Source: Phyto melanocephala
Lineage: Eukaryota > Arthropoda > Insecta > Diptera > Rhinophoridae
Assembly (NCBI GenBank): GCA_941918925.1
Contig: OW799233.1
Span: 6,130,001 to 6,194,000 of the forward strand
DNA: 64,000 nucleotides
Reading direction: 5' to 3'
Position 1 is the first letter of the stretch. Each line of letters begins with the position of its first letter. Below the pieces are notes generated by a model, which did not search any database, was not told where the DNA came from, and saw only the letters and a list, made by a program, of their open reading frames with translations. A program made the position numbers and the translations under genes. Positions 35,871-48,620 of this stretch are shown in pieces.

Positions 35871-37201
35871 TTAGTTTTATAGTTTGATCAAATAATTATT
35901 AAAAAAAAATTAAATTAATAAGAATTGTAATAAGAAATGCTGTTTTTTGAGTATATATTAATACTATTTATGTCCTATTATACTATTTATGCTAGAAATA
36001 GTAAAAAATAGCTCTGCTGGTTTGAGAAGTATGTGCAGCTATAAGTGTTGTCCTGACAATTAAAAACAAACCTACTCGATCTAATCATTCCCAAATTATG
36101 CTTTTCCATTATTTTTTAATGTCTTCTATTTGAGTATAATGGATTTGGTTTATTTTAAATTTTTTGTAAAATATTATATGGCAACACTATACGAAACACT
36201 ATTTAGTTTGCACTGCATTATCACATCCGCCATAAATGTATTATACCGTAAGGACTTCGTAGAATTTAACTATCTGTTAGTAAAGACAATCATCAATTGT
36301 TTAAAACAATTATTAAACGAAATTTAGTTTTTTAATAGGTAAGTACCTACATTCTGAATATTTAAGATATGTACATATGTATGTATGTATGTACATATGT
36401 ACATACAGTTATCTCGCGGTAACATGAACCAAATTAAACCAAAGGAAACAATATAAAATTGTGTTTTACATGCTCGAATGTAAAATTATTTTATTATTAT
36501 TTGTATTTTTAATGATATAACACTTAAGTTATTAATCTAAATTCATTACGTAACAAAACGTGATTACGAGATTTCTTCATGCAAACTATCTTACAAGTCT
36601 GCCTTTTCTTTTAAATCCAAACATTCTGATTTTTAACACGATTGTTTCACCAATTTGTTACCATACAAAAAAAAAATAAATAATTTATAGGATACACACA
36701 GAAGATTTCCTTAACTTTAAAAATTTAAATTAATTTATTTCAGTATTGTCTACACGTTTAGAAATATATATATATATTTATATATATATATGTAGTATGT
36801 ATAAGTGCTTAAGTTGACATAAGCTAAATTTGCAAAACCATAATTTAAAACTAGCTCAGCCGAAATTTCAACTATTTTGGGTAACTTTACAGAAAGTTCA
36901 AGTGCATATATATTTTCAACGAACACCATCAATTGAAATATCACATTTAAACTTATAATTTAATAGGCGCAAGCCGATATGCCATTTAATTAACACAGCC
37001 TTTTTTATTTAATTATCTTAATAGTCTTTATTTAAAATGGAATTCATTAATAAAAATTAACTCAAAAATGCTTTCCTGAATAAACTATACAAATAGACAT
37101 AAGCAGTATTTCCTCATTGACACAGATACATACATGCATATGTACATACAAAGCTGAAACAAAATACATATGTATATAATTTATAAAAAAATCGTTATAG
37201 C
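35871..37201. other. Intergenic downstream of Sdr
   Basis: AT-rich with ACATATGTATGTA-type and TATATATA microsatellites at 36370-36405 and 36765-36795. No gene, TIR or array was recognised. Confidence 0.5.
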
Positions 37202-37207
37202 TTTATT
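37202..37207 (-). terminator. Candidate polyadenylation signal of Sdr
   Basis: Minus-strand AATAAA about 40 nt after the Sdr stop codon. Confidence 0.55.
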
Positions 37208-37247
37208 AAAACAATTTAATTAAATACAAAACTTCCACATTAGACTT

Positions 37248-40200
37248 TCAAAACATACGAAATTTTAAATTCCCTAATATCGTTGCCAAACGTTTGCTGA
37301 CCGTCTCTGCCAATATGACCTTCTCATCACCACAGCCATTCGCTAAATCTTTAACACACGCTCTTATGCTAATGCGATATGTTTTCTCAGGTTCTAAATT
37401 ACCTAATATGTACGAATGACGGTGACCTGGTATTTCGATAGCATCCTCAAATCTCTCCAATGCTAGACACTTATTTTCCGTTTGATCTTGTATGTTGGGA
37501 TTGGATTGATTACATATCGGATAGGGATGAGGCAAAGTGTAACTTGCTTTACCCTCCTCTTGCTGTTGAACTATTCTTTCTTGAAGTTGTCGGAAAATCA
37601 TATCGGCAAGAGCTTCTTCAGTATTGTTGACATCCGGTTTATTGAGGGGAGTTGATTCTGTTTGTTCCGATCGTATCGCTCGTTCCGGTGGTTGTGCTTC
37701 ATCGACCGGTTTACTTTTTCGCCAGCTAACGTAAAAGTAAATTCAATAATGTAAAAAAAAAAGAGTAATGTAGTAAAAAAGAACTTACAGAAAATTAGTT
37801 AAGGCATCTTTATATAACAACTGCTCTTTGCTTAAGTAATCATCTACATGAGGAGTAGGAATATTTGATCCTGCATCTAGATTGGGACACTTACAGAGAT
37901 CTTTCTTATTTTGAACTAATGTTTCGGTAGGAATTGTTTCATCTTGAGTAAAAAAATATAAAGTTTCGGGTATCATATTCTAAAAAATTAAAAACGTTAA
38001 ACTTACCTGTTATTTCGTATTGTAAAAGATATTTCTCTATAACACCATTTGCTAAACGAGGTGGCCACCAATGTATTTCCTGTAAATGTGGAAATAAAAA
38101 ATATATGTGCTTTATAAGGGACTGCAGAACACCACGTAATTGTTAGGAAATATATTGGAAAAATATTTATTTCTTTAAAATTTTTTATAAGCGAAAATCA
38201 CGTTGTGTTTTGCAGCTCCTCACACTTATTATCTGATAAAATTTACTTATGAAAATTTTCACTTACAATCTCATTTGTCGACAACGAGTGAGTATAAATT
38301 TTCGCCACCTTGCCTGGCTTGGTGGGTTCCGTTCGAAAATATCTTATTTCCGATACATGTTCCGCCTGATAGGGATAATCCATTGTGGTCATACTTCTAA
38401 CAAAATACGCGTATTGAGTGGCCGGTTTTAGGTTCTTTAAAATATGACGTCTACGGTGGGTAATAACAACATCTGTGAACCAACTAAAAATATTTTAAGT
38501 CATTTGATTGCACTCCTAAATACATACATATGTAATTAAAAAAACACACCCATCTCTTCCACAGCCATGACGACCGTCATACTTTGTAACATTCTTGTCA
38601 TGTGCCTCCTTATAGTAATAGATGTAACCAATCAGAAGATAAAAATCATCTTGTAATAATAACTCAACTTCAACGAGTGCCGAATCTGAATTAAAATCAG
38701 TTATGTTGGTGGTAACAGCGCGTATGTCTTCGCCACCTATTGAGGAATAGAGAAAATTCGTAATATTCCCAATTGATGTTTTTGCAATTCGCCAGAATTG
38801 GCAAAAATTTGTTTAAAAAAAATGAGAAATAGAGAAGAAAATAGAATATAATCAACAACTTAAAAAAACAATTTTATATAAAGATATTCAATAAAAACGA
38901 TTCAATTGAAAATTTCGTATATAAAGACAATTACACAGGATTTTCTGCAAGGAAATAAATTTATTAAAATTAAAAAAAAAATAAAGCAAATCTATATATA
39001 TAAAAGTGAAACTCTGTGTGTGTGTGTGTGTGTGTTAGCTATAGACTCCGAAACTGTAAAACCGATCGGGCTCAAACTTTGGTAAGTTTTTGTACACATA
39101 CCAGGGAGTGTTTATGGGTGAAAAAAGTGGGCGGGGCCACGCCCATAAAAAATTAGTTATCAGTTTTAGCTACTTGCACTTGACAGATTTTTCTGAAACT
39201 TTGCACACATATCGAACTGTCATGACTAAATTATTTCGTGATAAGAAAAGTGGGCGGGGCCACGCCCCTAAAAAAGTTTTAATTTTGAGGTACTTGCACT
39301 AGACCGATTTTTCTGAAACTTTGCACACATATTAAACTGTCATGACTTTATATTTTCGTGATTAAAAAAGTAGGCGGGGCCACGCCCATAAAAAAAAGTT
39401 CTAATTTTGAGGTTCTTGCACTGGACCGATTTTTCTGAAACCTTGCACACATATTGAGCTGTCATTACTAAATAATTTCGTGATTAGAAAAGTGGGCAGT
39501 GCCACGCCCATAAAAAAAAAGGTATCATTTTGAGGTACTTGCACTGGATTGATTATTCTGAAACTTTGCACACATATTGAGCTGTTATGAATTTACAATT
39601 TCGTGATTAAATTAATGGGCAGGGCCACGCCCATTAAAACAACTATAATTTTGTGGTACTTGCACCGGTCCGATTCTTCTAAAACTTTGCACACATATTG
39701 AGCTGTTATGACTTTACAATTTCGTGATTAGAAAAGTGGGAAGGGCCACGCCCATAAAAAAAATTATAATTTTTAGGTTTTTGCACTTGATATTCAATTA
39801 AAATTCAGAATGCATTTTGATTCATTAAGGGGCGTAGCAACGCGCGCCGGGTTTGGCTAGTCTTTAATAAATGGCAACCAGAGAGCAATAAAAGAGAGCA
39901 TAAAATTAAAAGTGTGTTGAGAAAATTAATATCTTTTTTTTTTTAATTTTTTACTTTTTATTCTGAACCTTTAAATTCGAAAAGATTAGGGCTAAATTCC
40001 ACAGGTATGCAAAATGTACAGCTGATAATATTTTGCTGCTAACTGTTTTTATCCACTAACTGTTAAACTACAACAAAAAGAAAATAAGAAATTTTTTTAT
40101 TGTAGTTTAACAGCCTCAACTTTATTATAGAGAGTTTAAGTTTTTTCGAAAATTGCCTGTAAAAAGATAATTTTTGGAAATTTAAGCAAAATGTATAAAA

Positions 40201-43200
40201 AGTATCAATATCATGAAAGTATCTGTTCTAAGCAAAGCACAAACATTTTATATACGATTTAGAGGTTTTTGTTTTCAAAATAAATACTCAAGTTGCTTAA
40301 ACTTACACACAGCTCTCTCGCCATTCGAATTCCTAGAAGCATCCTTCACCGTTATACGTTGACAGTTTTTGAAATTCTTTTGTAAATCAGTAATTTTTTC
40401 ATAACATAAACGTGGATTGAAATGAAAATATATACAGCCATGCAGAATGGCCACTTGGCCAGTCCACATTTCTTCCAAATAAGGATTGTCCACAACATAA
40501 AGGGAATATCTTAAATTCAAAATACAATATTATCAAACAGTTAAACATTTTACAGGAAAATAATGTCAAAACTTACTGGTTTTCCAGCAACTCCAAGCCT
40601 CCTATGGTATGCAAATTCTTAAGGAAATGCAAAGAAACAATTTGCGGTGAACTTAATATCTTAAGATAGCCGGTAATTTCATTTAAATTGCGAAAAGTGT
40701 GTTCCAATTTTGGTATAATAGGTCCTGTTAGTAAAACAATATTAAAGTTTAAAATTTATTAAAGGAAACATTCTTATGACTACCATTTAAATCATGTAAC
40801 TCTATGGTTAAGGATCCTTTTATTGTGGTACATTCACCCAAACCTTCCAAGTCCTTTATATAATTTATAACAAAATTGCCTGTACAATTTAAAGCGCATA
40901 CGATTTTACCATTTTCATTTATCGCTTGATAACCTTTGGGACAATCTTCCACGCATTCCATACCCAGCTGGATGAGGCCGTATTGAGTGCAGTCACTTAC
41001 ACACTGACGTTTATAGGCCTGTGTAAATCGTATCAAATAAAAAAAAACAGCAATTAGTCACAAGTGATTTCACATGGTGTTTTTTTGTAATTTTAGATGA
41101 AAAATTTACTGGTTTAAATTTTTAAACATTTCAACGGTTTATGTAACATTAAAGAAACTTGTGATTTGCGTTTTTGTTTTCTTGTGCAGATTTGTTTAAT
41201 CAGTATTGCGCTACCTCTAAGCCGCTGGAGTGTCAAAACATCCTTTTAGAAAGCATTGCAAATGTTAAATGTGTATAAAGTCTTCTTCCTCTGCATTGCA
41301 AAGATTAAGGTGAAAATTTTTGAATTTGGCAAGTACTGGGGCTTAGTTCTCGTTCTGTGAAACTGCGAAGTGAACAGTTTTTATACAGTAAAAGGTATGT
41401 TGGCACCATATAATATGACACCTAAAAACTTTTAATTTTTAAGCGAATTTAGCCGCTGAATACGCAATAAAAAATATTTTGTGTTGCAAGAATCTTTGTA
41501 TGCAAATAGGAAGTACAGTTGACTCGCGTTAACAAAAACACTGCCTTACGTGAACACCGGATAAGATGAACATAATTTCTTTTTAACATTGACTACTCTG
41601 TAGCATGAACACAGTTAGAAACGTCAACAAATATGGTTGTTATCCAAATCTTTTTCATAAAAAGGGGTATCCCCGTAAATGATTGCACAGGTTTAGTTTA
41701 GTGCGCGTAGGGTTGCCATCCGTCCTCTTTTCCCCGGACACCGTCCTCTTTTTTAGGGCATCCGGGGCAGTCCTACTTCTTTTTTAGCAAATGTCCGGGG
41801 TTGTCCGGCTTTTTGCACCTTCTCTGAAGTTTTTTTCTTACATTTAAACTTAAAATCACAGGTCACAAAATGTGTAAAAAAAAAGATTTAGGTGCTCGTA
41901 AAATAAGTTTTGAAAAAGTACAATTTTAAAACTTCTCTTTGTACAAAATTAGTTTTATTATCCTTAATTGTCGCTATTTAGCGAAGTGGCCTATTTTAAC
42001 TTGTCTTTTATTTTAAAAAAGATCAGCAAAAGGGTCTGCTTGTCAGCTGTGTGTTTTTCATAAAGTTAGTTTTCCAGATATAGAAGAAAGTCTTGAACAA
42101 AAAATATAGTAAGGGTATATAATTTTGATATGGATTGCCTAGAGTTTTACAAATATTTGAAGATATGCGATGGTAATACATATATTGGCTCAAATTGGAA
42201 GTGTTGAAAAATATATGTAAAAATTTCAAAAGTGTACATTCCCGATAATGAATGCAATGAATTTTTGTTGTTTTTTTTTGGTTTTTTTGTTTTTATTTTC
42301 AACCATTAAATCAGAATGATATGTTTAGTTTGTATTTTTTGTAAATAAAGTTTTTTTGTAAAAACAATTTTGTTTTTGCATTTTAAATGGCGTCGTAAAT
42401 TTTATCAAATTTAGTTTTTTTTAAATGTGTCCTCTTTTTTTGGGCAAATGTCCTACAATTTTTAAGCTGGCGTCCTCTTTTTTTTAAAATAGAAATGGCA
42501 ACCCTAAGTGCGCGCTACTGTTTTAGCATGATCTAATCCAAAGTTTTTAGTGAAATTTGTCACAAAAACTACCAAAATTCTAAAGTTAAACTTCTTGTGA
42601 TTGGAAAGGCAAAAAATCCTCTCTCTTTTAGAAATTTTGAATCTCCTGTGGACTAGATTTGCTCCAAATTGTAATGGATTATAGCTGCCATTTTTAAAAA
42701 TTAGTTTAACTATTAATGGACGCTATTGGCTGTTAAAATTCAAATTGGCAACGTTTTTAAAAGAAAACAATAGCAAAATGCTGGCTAAACAGTTTTAGCT
42801 CTCTAGGAGATGAACAACACTGTGAAGGTTATATCCCGTTAGCTTTATTTCGAGAAAGAATTTGTTCAGCAATTAAAATTTAAAAATTAAAAGATAATCC
42901 AAAAAAAGGTTACACATTTTCTTAATTAATTTTAATGTACTTTTATTTTCTTAACAAAACATATGTACATAATAATCTGATATACAAAAAAATATATGAA
43001 TTTGAGCTAAATCACTTGTCAAATTTATTTGGAGTTTCACCTTCGTCAACATGAACAACTTCGCAAACGTGAACACGCTCGGTTTTTAATAGTTCACGTT
43101 TACGCGAGTTTACTGTATGTGCAAAAATCTAGTTTATAGTGTGAATAAACATTTCGCTGTCACAATGCTTTTTAAATGAATTCCGAGTTTGATTAATTTA

Positions 43201-46200
43201 TTAAATATATTGAGCTACAAAAATATTCAAAAACGTTTTTTAGTAAAAAATTTTTAGCTAAAAAAAAAAAATAGACAAAACAGTTAAGATAAAATTTTGC
43301 TAAAAATGTTCGTTTTCCATCCCTGCATGAACTCAGTACAACATTTCAAAAACATATAAAGTAAAATTGTAACTTACAAAAATAGTATCAACAGTAGAAT
43401 ACAACTTGGGTTGGGAATTGAATTATTGAGTTCATTATGTAACTAAATAACCCAAAAATGTATTTCAATAGACGATGCAGAATACAATACAGGGTTGTGA
43501 ATTGAACAATTGTTTTTTTTACTGTTGTGTCACCTATTAAGTGGATTTGCCTTATAACTGTCTGTACTGGACATTTTTTAATTTTATAATTTATTTTTTT
43601 TTCTTTTATACTTTTCGCAATTTTTTTTACTTGTTTGAATCGATGTATAATAATATGAAAAGTTTGTCACGTTTTGCGAAAGAGTAAAAAGTTTAAAAGA
43701 GAATCCAGAAAATGTTTGTCTTGCATTATGTAAAATGAATAAAAAAGGCGATTTACATAAAGATAAAAATAACTTACCAGTTTGAATTTGGGTGGAAAAC
43801 AATTATCCATGCATCCCATGTCTGAAACATAATTTTTGCAGTGCCTACAATTATTTTCCGAACAAGAGGTTAGACAGTTGTTTATGCTTCCTTCCCTGTA
43901 ACACTCGCCAATATAGTCCAGTGGCATTTGCTGAAATTTCCCTAAAGACCAACATTTTTTGTGGCGGATCAACTCTTGCTCTTCCATTTCATTTTTATAG
44001 GTGTAGCATAGGGGACATTGATTAGGGGATTTGTTGTCCTGTCAATTTTTTAATAGAGAAAATATTTTTTTTATTAGAAAATATAAAATAATCGACATAC
44101 CTACTGTTTATTAATAAAATTGTATTTGTAAAAAAATTATATATAGATGCACATAGGTCAAGGTATATTTATTCATCAGATAATCGCAGTTGGGGGGAGA
44201 GAGATTTTTATTTATATTTTTATATATATAAAATTTGGCATTTAAAATAAATTATAGAAGAGAGAGAGAATTGTTTTTTTATATGTATGTATATGGGCTT
44301 AGACGGCTGAAGCATGGTGTAATTACATGAGGTTACAGCGTAAAGGAGAGCAATTTTTGGCTCTCTTTTTTTATGTATGGAGTTTGACAATTTCCGGAGT
44401 TGAAATCATTTTTCTAAATATGTAGTTTGACATAATCCAGAACACAAAAAAAAGTCAGCTGGGCTGGCACCGCCACCTTGTATAAGTGTACCATGGGCTG
44501 AAGTTTAAAAAAAGTGAATAGAAAAAATAATCAGCTGACGAAACAAGATTACTTGGTGAATAAATGTGCCTTGGATGCAGGTATAAGATATTTAAAAAAA
44601 ATATATTTACTTGTATAAATTTTTTAGTAAATTTTGTACTACCGAATTTGTTTGATTTATAGGCTTTTTGGAATCAACATATATTTACTTAAATTTTGTT
44701 TAGAATTAATTTTAATTTTATAGAAAAGTTTTCAATCTTTTTTAATAACTTTTTGTTTGATAAAAGTTCATATAAAAAAATTTTGATTTTGTTTAGTCGA
44801 AAAATTAAATTTAATTCAATAAAACACAAAAACTTAAGTCTTAAATTTAAAAAGGAATTTTATAGTCTTCAAGATGGTGTGTAATTATTTAAAAAGATTG
44901 TGTTTTCATGAAGTTTGACATTTCGGTACTACCGAGAGAAATACGAACAGAGAAATATTTTTTTATAAAAGTAAAATTCAAAATTTTTAAATATTTTAAC
45001 GTTAAAACTTCACAAAAACTGAAATTAAAAAAAACAAGTAAGAGCGCTATATTCGGCCGTGCCGAATCTTATATACCCTTCACAACGTGTAGTCATGAAA
45101 TAACAGTAGTTTGTGTCACCATTCATCCCATATGAAATACGTTCAAACATATATAAAAACATCCCATTGTAAAATTATAAATTCACTTATGTATGTTAAA
45201 AAAACGAAAAAAAAAAATTTTAAAAAAATTAAAAAAAAAAAATAAAAAAAAAAATTTTTAAAAAAAATTTAAAAAAAAAATTATAAACAAGTAAGAGCGC
45301 TATATTCGGCCGTGCCGAATCTTATATACCCTTCACAACGTGTAGTCATGCAATAACAGTAGTTTGTGTTACCATTCATCCCATATGAAATACGCACATA
45401 CATATAAAAACATCCCATTGTAAAATTATAAATTCACGTATGTATGTTAAAAAAACAAAAAAAAAAAAAAAAAAAAATTTAAAAAAAAATTAAAAAAAAA
45501 AAATTAAAAAAAAAATTAAAAAAATAAATTTAAAAAAAAAATTATTATATATAATATATATAAAACAAAAAAAAAAAATAAAAAAAAAATTTATAAAAAA
45601 AATAATAAAAATATAAATAATATATTAAATAAAAAATAAAAATAAAAAATAAAAAAAATTAAAAAAAAAATTTTTAAAAAATTGAAAAAAAAAATTTTTG
45701 GCTCAGCTGGGATTTGATGCCACGTTTTCTCTAACCAGTATACATGTTTGTATGTATGTATGTTGTTGTTGTAATGTTGTTTTTGTGAAAAAAAAATCGA
45801 GGTGGTCGTGGGTTTTTGCTCATATCTCAGTTGTTTATGTACCGATGTTTCTGATTTTCAATACCGATCTACTCCCGAATATTTCTGATATTTTAATACC
45901 TTACCCGGGTCCAACCTATGTCGGGGGGCTTCAAAAAGTTGATTTCAACATACACACGGACAGACGGTCAGACGGACAGACTGACAGGGCTTAATCGACT
46001 CCCCTATTCATAAGCTTTCAGAAAATATATACTTTATGGGGTCGGAAATGAAAATTGTAGAAATTTCACACGGAATGACAAACCTATATATACCCTTTTT
46101 CACTGTGTGAAGGGTATAAAAAATGATTTTTAAAATCTTCACATGGGTGTTTACATTTTGAAGGTTATGTTAACATGTCAAGCCTTCCAGTGTAGACAGA

Positions 46201-47667
46201 TAAATATTTTTATACCCTTCACACAGTGAAAAAAGGTATATATAGGTTTGTCATTCCGTGTGAAATTTCTACAATTTTCATTTCCGACCCCATAAAGAAT
46301 ATACTTTCTGAAAGCTTATGAATAGGGGAGTCGATAAAGCTCTGTCAGTCTGTCCGTATGTCGGTTTGTATGTTGAAATCAACTTGTTGAAGCCCCCCAA
46401 TATCGCATGGACCCGGGTGAGGTATTAAAATATCAGAAATATTCGGGAGTAGATCAGTATTGAAAATCAGAAACATCGGTTCATAAACAACTGAGATATG
46501 AGCAAAACCCTCGACCACCTAGATTTTTTTTCACAAAAACAACATTACAACAACAACATACATGCATACAAACGTGTATACTGGTTAGAGAAAACGTGGC
46601 ATCGAATCCCAGCTGAGCCAAAAAAAAAAAAAAAATTTTTTATTTTTTCTATATTTTTTTATATTTTTTTTTTATTTTTTTTTTATTTTTTTTTTTATTA
46701 AATATATTTTTTATATTTTTATTATTTTTTTTTTAATTTTTTTTTATTAGTTTTTGTTTGTTTTATATTTATTATATATATTTTAATTATTTTAAAAAAA
46801 AAATTTAAAAAAAATTTTTTTTTTATTTTTTTTATTTGTTTTTTAACATACGTAAATTTATAATTGTACAATGGGATGTTTTTATATATGTATGTTTTTT
46901 ATATGTATGTACGTATTTCATATAGGATGAATGGTGATACAAACTACTGTTATTGCATGACTTCACGTTGTGAAGGGTATATAAGATTCGTCATGGCCGA
47001 ATATAGCGCTGTTACTTGTTTTATTTATATATGTACATACATATGTGTGTATCTTGACAACTTGACCATAAACATTATTAAAAATCATTATGAATAAATA
47101 TACCTTAACCTTTCGTTATAGGACTATTTGATAGAAATTCCAATAAATGTAAATTTTCCTACTCACCTTCAAAACATAATGATACTGCTTGGTATTATTG
47201 CCCAAAATTGAGACCCAATTAATGGTGTGTGTAAAGCATAATGATGGATTTGATTCCACTTTTATTGAACCCTTTAAAACACGCAGTAATGAAATTAAAC
47301 CGATATTCTGTAAATCTCGATTTTCCAAGACTATCAAAGCATAACGATCAAACAATTCAATACCGCGTATAATAATCAACTTGGGGAAAAGACGTTCCAA
47401 ACTATCAAGACCCTCAACACGATAAACCAATAAATGTTCACTGATTTCTTCGATATTCGATGGTTTCACTTCTTTCAGAGCCGTTGGTGTAAATTCCATT
47501 TGCACTATCCGCACATAACCCGCTATAACTGTACAATTTTGCAACCTATTAAAGTCTTTTATGGATCTAATGGTAGCGGATTTGCATATTATTTCATTAG
47601 CTGTAGCTTTGTGCTTAGCTACGCACAAGATAAAAATTATGAATAATGCTAACAAATGTTTGTGCAT
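37248..47667 (-). CDS. Sdr: Secreted decoy of insulin receptor (Sdr)
   Basis: Ten minus-strand exons: 47667-47167, 44038-43778, 41018-40784, 40724-40577, 40509-40307, 38736-38550, 38483-38267, 38079-38007, 37942-37789 and 37725-37248. All join in frame to 818 residues with GT/AG borders. Residues 1-23 are a signal peptide. L1 follows (NCTVIAGYVRI, YRVEGLDSLERLFPKLIIIRG, NIGLISLLRVLKGSIKVESN), then a Cys-rich furin-like region (about 175-305), L2 (CTTIKGSLTIEL, NLHTIGGLELLENQYSLYVV) and fibronectin-III-like domains (WWPPRLANGVIEKYLLQYEI, GNLEPEKTYRISIRACV). This is the insulin-receptor ectodomain order. The chain stops at LGNLKFRMF with no transmembrane segment and no kinase. In Drosophila, Sdr is such a secreted protein; it binds insulin-like peptides and lowers insulin signalling and growth. 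A truncated InR is less likely, because the stop sits in a complete last exon followed by a polyadenylation signal. Confidence 0.9.
38991..39860 (+). mobile_element. Non-autonomous Helitron in Sdr intron 5
   Basis: Starts TCTATATATATAAAAGTG and ends GCGCGCCGGGTTTGGCTAG followed by T; an A precedes the 5' end. These are the TC/CTAG termini, the GC-rich 3' stem and the A|T insertion site of Helitrons. It includes a TG microsatellite (39016-39035) and an array of six ~121-bp units. Noncoding. Confidence 0.75.
39115..39810. repeat. ~121-bp tandem array in the Helitron
   Basis: Six units with GTGGGCGGGGCCACGCCCAT (itself a GC-rich palindrome) starting near 39127, 39250, 39370, 39491, 39613 and 39736, each followed by GGTACTTGCACT and TTCTGAAACTTTGCACACAT. 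Confidence 0.8.
41336..41445. mobile_element. GAGAATTGA-family MITE, truncated copy 3
   Basis: Left arm CTGGGGCTTAGTTCTCGTTC and interior TTGGCACCATATAATATGAC match the MITEs at 7427 and 7730. The right arm is missing. It lies in Sdr intron 2. Confidence 0.55.
41516..43115. mobile_element. pogo/Tc1-like TIR element in Sdr intron 2
   Basis: Left end CAGTTGACTCGCGTTAAC and right end (reverse complement) CAGTAAACTCGCGTAAAC are inverted repeats flanked by TA (41514-41515, 43116-43117). Subterminal ACATGAACA/GTGAACA words recur at both ends. About 800 bp once the nested hAT element is removed; no transposase was recognised. Confidence 0.65.
41708..42506. mobile_element. hAT-type MITE nested in the pogo-like element
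   Basis: Ends TAGGGTTGCCAT and ATGGCAACCCTA are perfect 12-bp inverted repeats flanked by the exact 8-bp duplication AGTGCGCG (41700-41707 and 42507-42514), the hAT hallmark. Both subterminal regions carry repeated GTCCTCTTTT motifs. 799 bp, noncoding. Confidence 0.85.
45034..45286 (+). repeat. Family A 5' module (solo)
   Basis: ACAAGTAAGAGCGCTATATT hairpin end plus CATCCCATTGTAAAATTATA and A-rich filler, immediately followed by a full-length copy in the same orientation. Confidence 0.65.
45287..46118 (+). mobile_element. Helentron-like family A, full-length copy
   Basis: Order: ACAAGTAAGAGCGC end with hairpin ATTCGGCCGTGCCGAAT; CATCCCATTGTAAAATTATA; about 240 bp of A/T-rich filler; tRNA-like GGCTCAGCTGGGATTTGATG; ATCTCAGTTGTTTATGTACC; GTCY repeats (GGACAGACGGTCAGACGGAC); TATACTTTATGGGGTCGGAA; final hairpin CCCTTTTTCACTGTGTGAAGGG. 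Short frames in it are repeat-borne and not genes. Confidence 0.7.
46211..47020 (-). mobile_element. Helentron-like family A, full-length copy
   Basis: Same modules as the copy ending at 46118 but inverted, so two copies lie back to back 92 bp apart. One hairpin arm has an extra base (GTGAAAAAAGG), and the right end reads TTCGTCATGGCCGAATATAG with a mismatched stem. Confidence 0.7.
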
Positions 47668-48620
47668 TTTATTTCAAATTTAAATTCAATATTAAATTGG
47701 TTTAAGATCAAACAAAATATGTATATGTACGTATGTATGTATGTATATATAAAAACACTGTACGAGTATAAAGTAATTTTCACTTCACTACATTAAACTT
47801 TACGTCATTCCAGTCAGTTTTTCTACTTGACATTTGACCTCAGGCAAGTTGTTTCTTTATGTTCTTTTTTTGGTTGCCTTGTTTTTGGTATTGTCGATAG
47901 GTATTTTTAATTTTTTTTTTAACGAAAATAATTTTGTTTTTGTGTTGCCGTTGTCTTTTTAATTATTTAATTGAAAATTTGACCTTTAACTGAACGATTA
48001 GAAATGATGGAATTATGTTTCTTGCTTTCAGTTTCAATAACACTTGTATATCAGAGCGACATCTATCTAATTTTAATAAAATGCATTTTTAATCGTTTTT
48101 TGTATTTAAGATTTAAACAATATGTTGTTTTTTTTTAAATTGAATTTAGGCACATTTTAGTTTAAGTTTTAAATCAGTAAAAAATTTGTTTGTTTGCTGC
48201 GTTTGTGTTCAGCCTTTCGTTGTTCAATTTTAACTGATTCTTTTTGGCTGTTGTTTATCTGATGGAAGACTAATTTTTTTGATCTCATGTGTTCTTCGTA
48301 TTGAATGATTTTTACTTTTATGAGAAAAAGTTCGTTTCGTTTAATTACTTTTTGAGTGTGAGAAGCGCAGAAAAGTACACAAAATCAATTTACTGCATTA
48401 AACCCTTAAGGGTGATGAAAAAAAAAAATTAAAATGCAATTTTCATAAATTTGTTAATAAAAACTAGATCGAACCGAAAATAAAATGTTCTAAAAATCGA
48501 CCATTTAAATATAATGTTTTTATAATTAGGAATTTAAAACTTAAAATTTTTCGAAAGAGACATTTAAAGAAAATTTTTTTGTAAAAGATTATTTGAAAAA
48601 TTACTATAAAAAAAACTATA
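47668..48620. other. Sdr upstream region
   Basis: Expected promoter of Sdr. A minus-strand TTTTATATATAC (about 47755-47744) lies roughly 80 nt before the ATG and could be a TATA element, but it is part of a microsatellite. Beyond it the sequence is T-rich with nothing recognised. Confidence 0.35.

Noticed and set aside
36130..36327. 65-residue plus-strand frame
   Set aside because: AT-rich composition, no motif, no neighbouring splice or promoter support.
39115..39810. CRISPR-like array of regular repeats
   Set aside because: Units are 121 bp with diverged contiguous repeats and no unique spacers, inside a eukaryotic Helitron.
43584..43802. Minus-strand frame overlapping Sdr exon 2
   Set aside because: Different frame from the exon, running on into the intron; the Cys pattern belongs to the Sdr frame.
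45698..45994. Frame MAQLGFDATFSLTSIHVCMY, recurring at 53706, 54131 and (minus) 56762
   Set aside because: It spans the tRNA-like segment, core and GTCY block of family A. Frame and length vary between copies and follow microsatellite length, so it is repeat-borne rather than a protein family.
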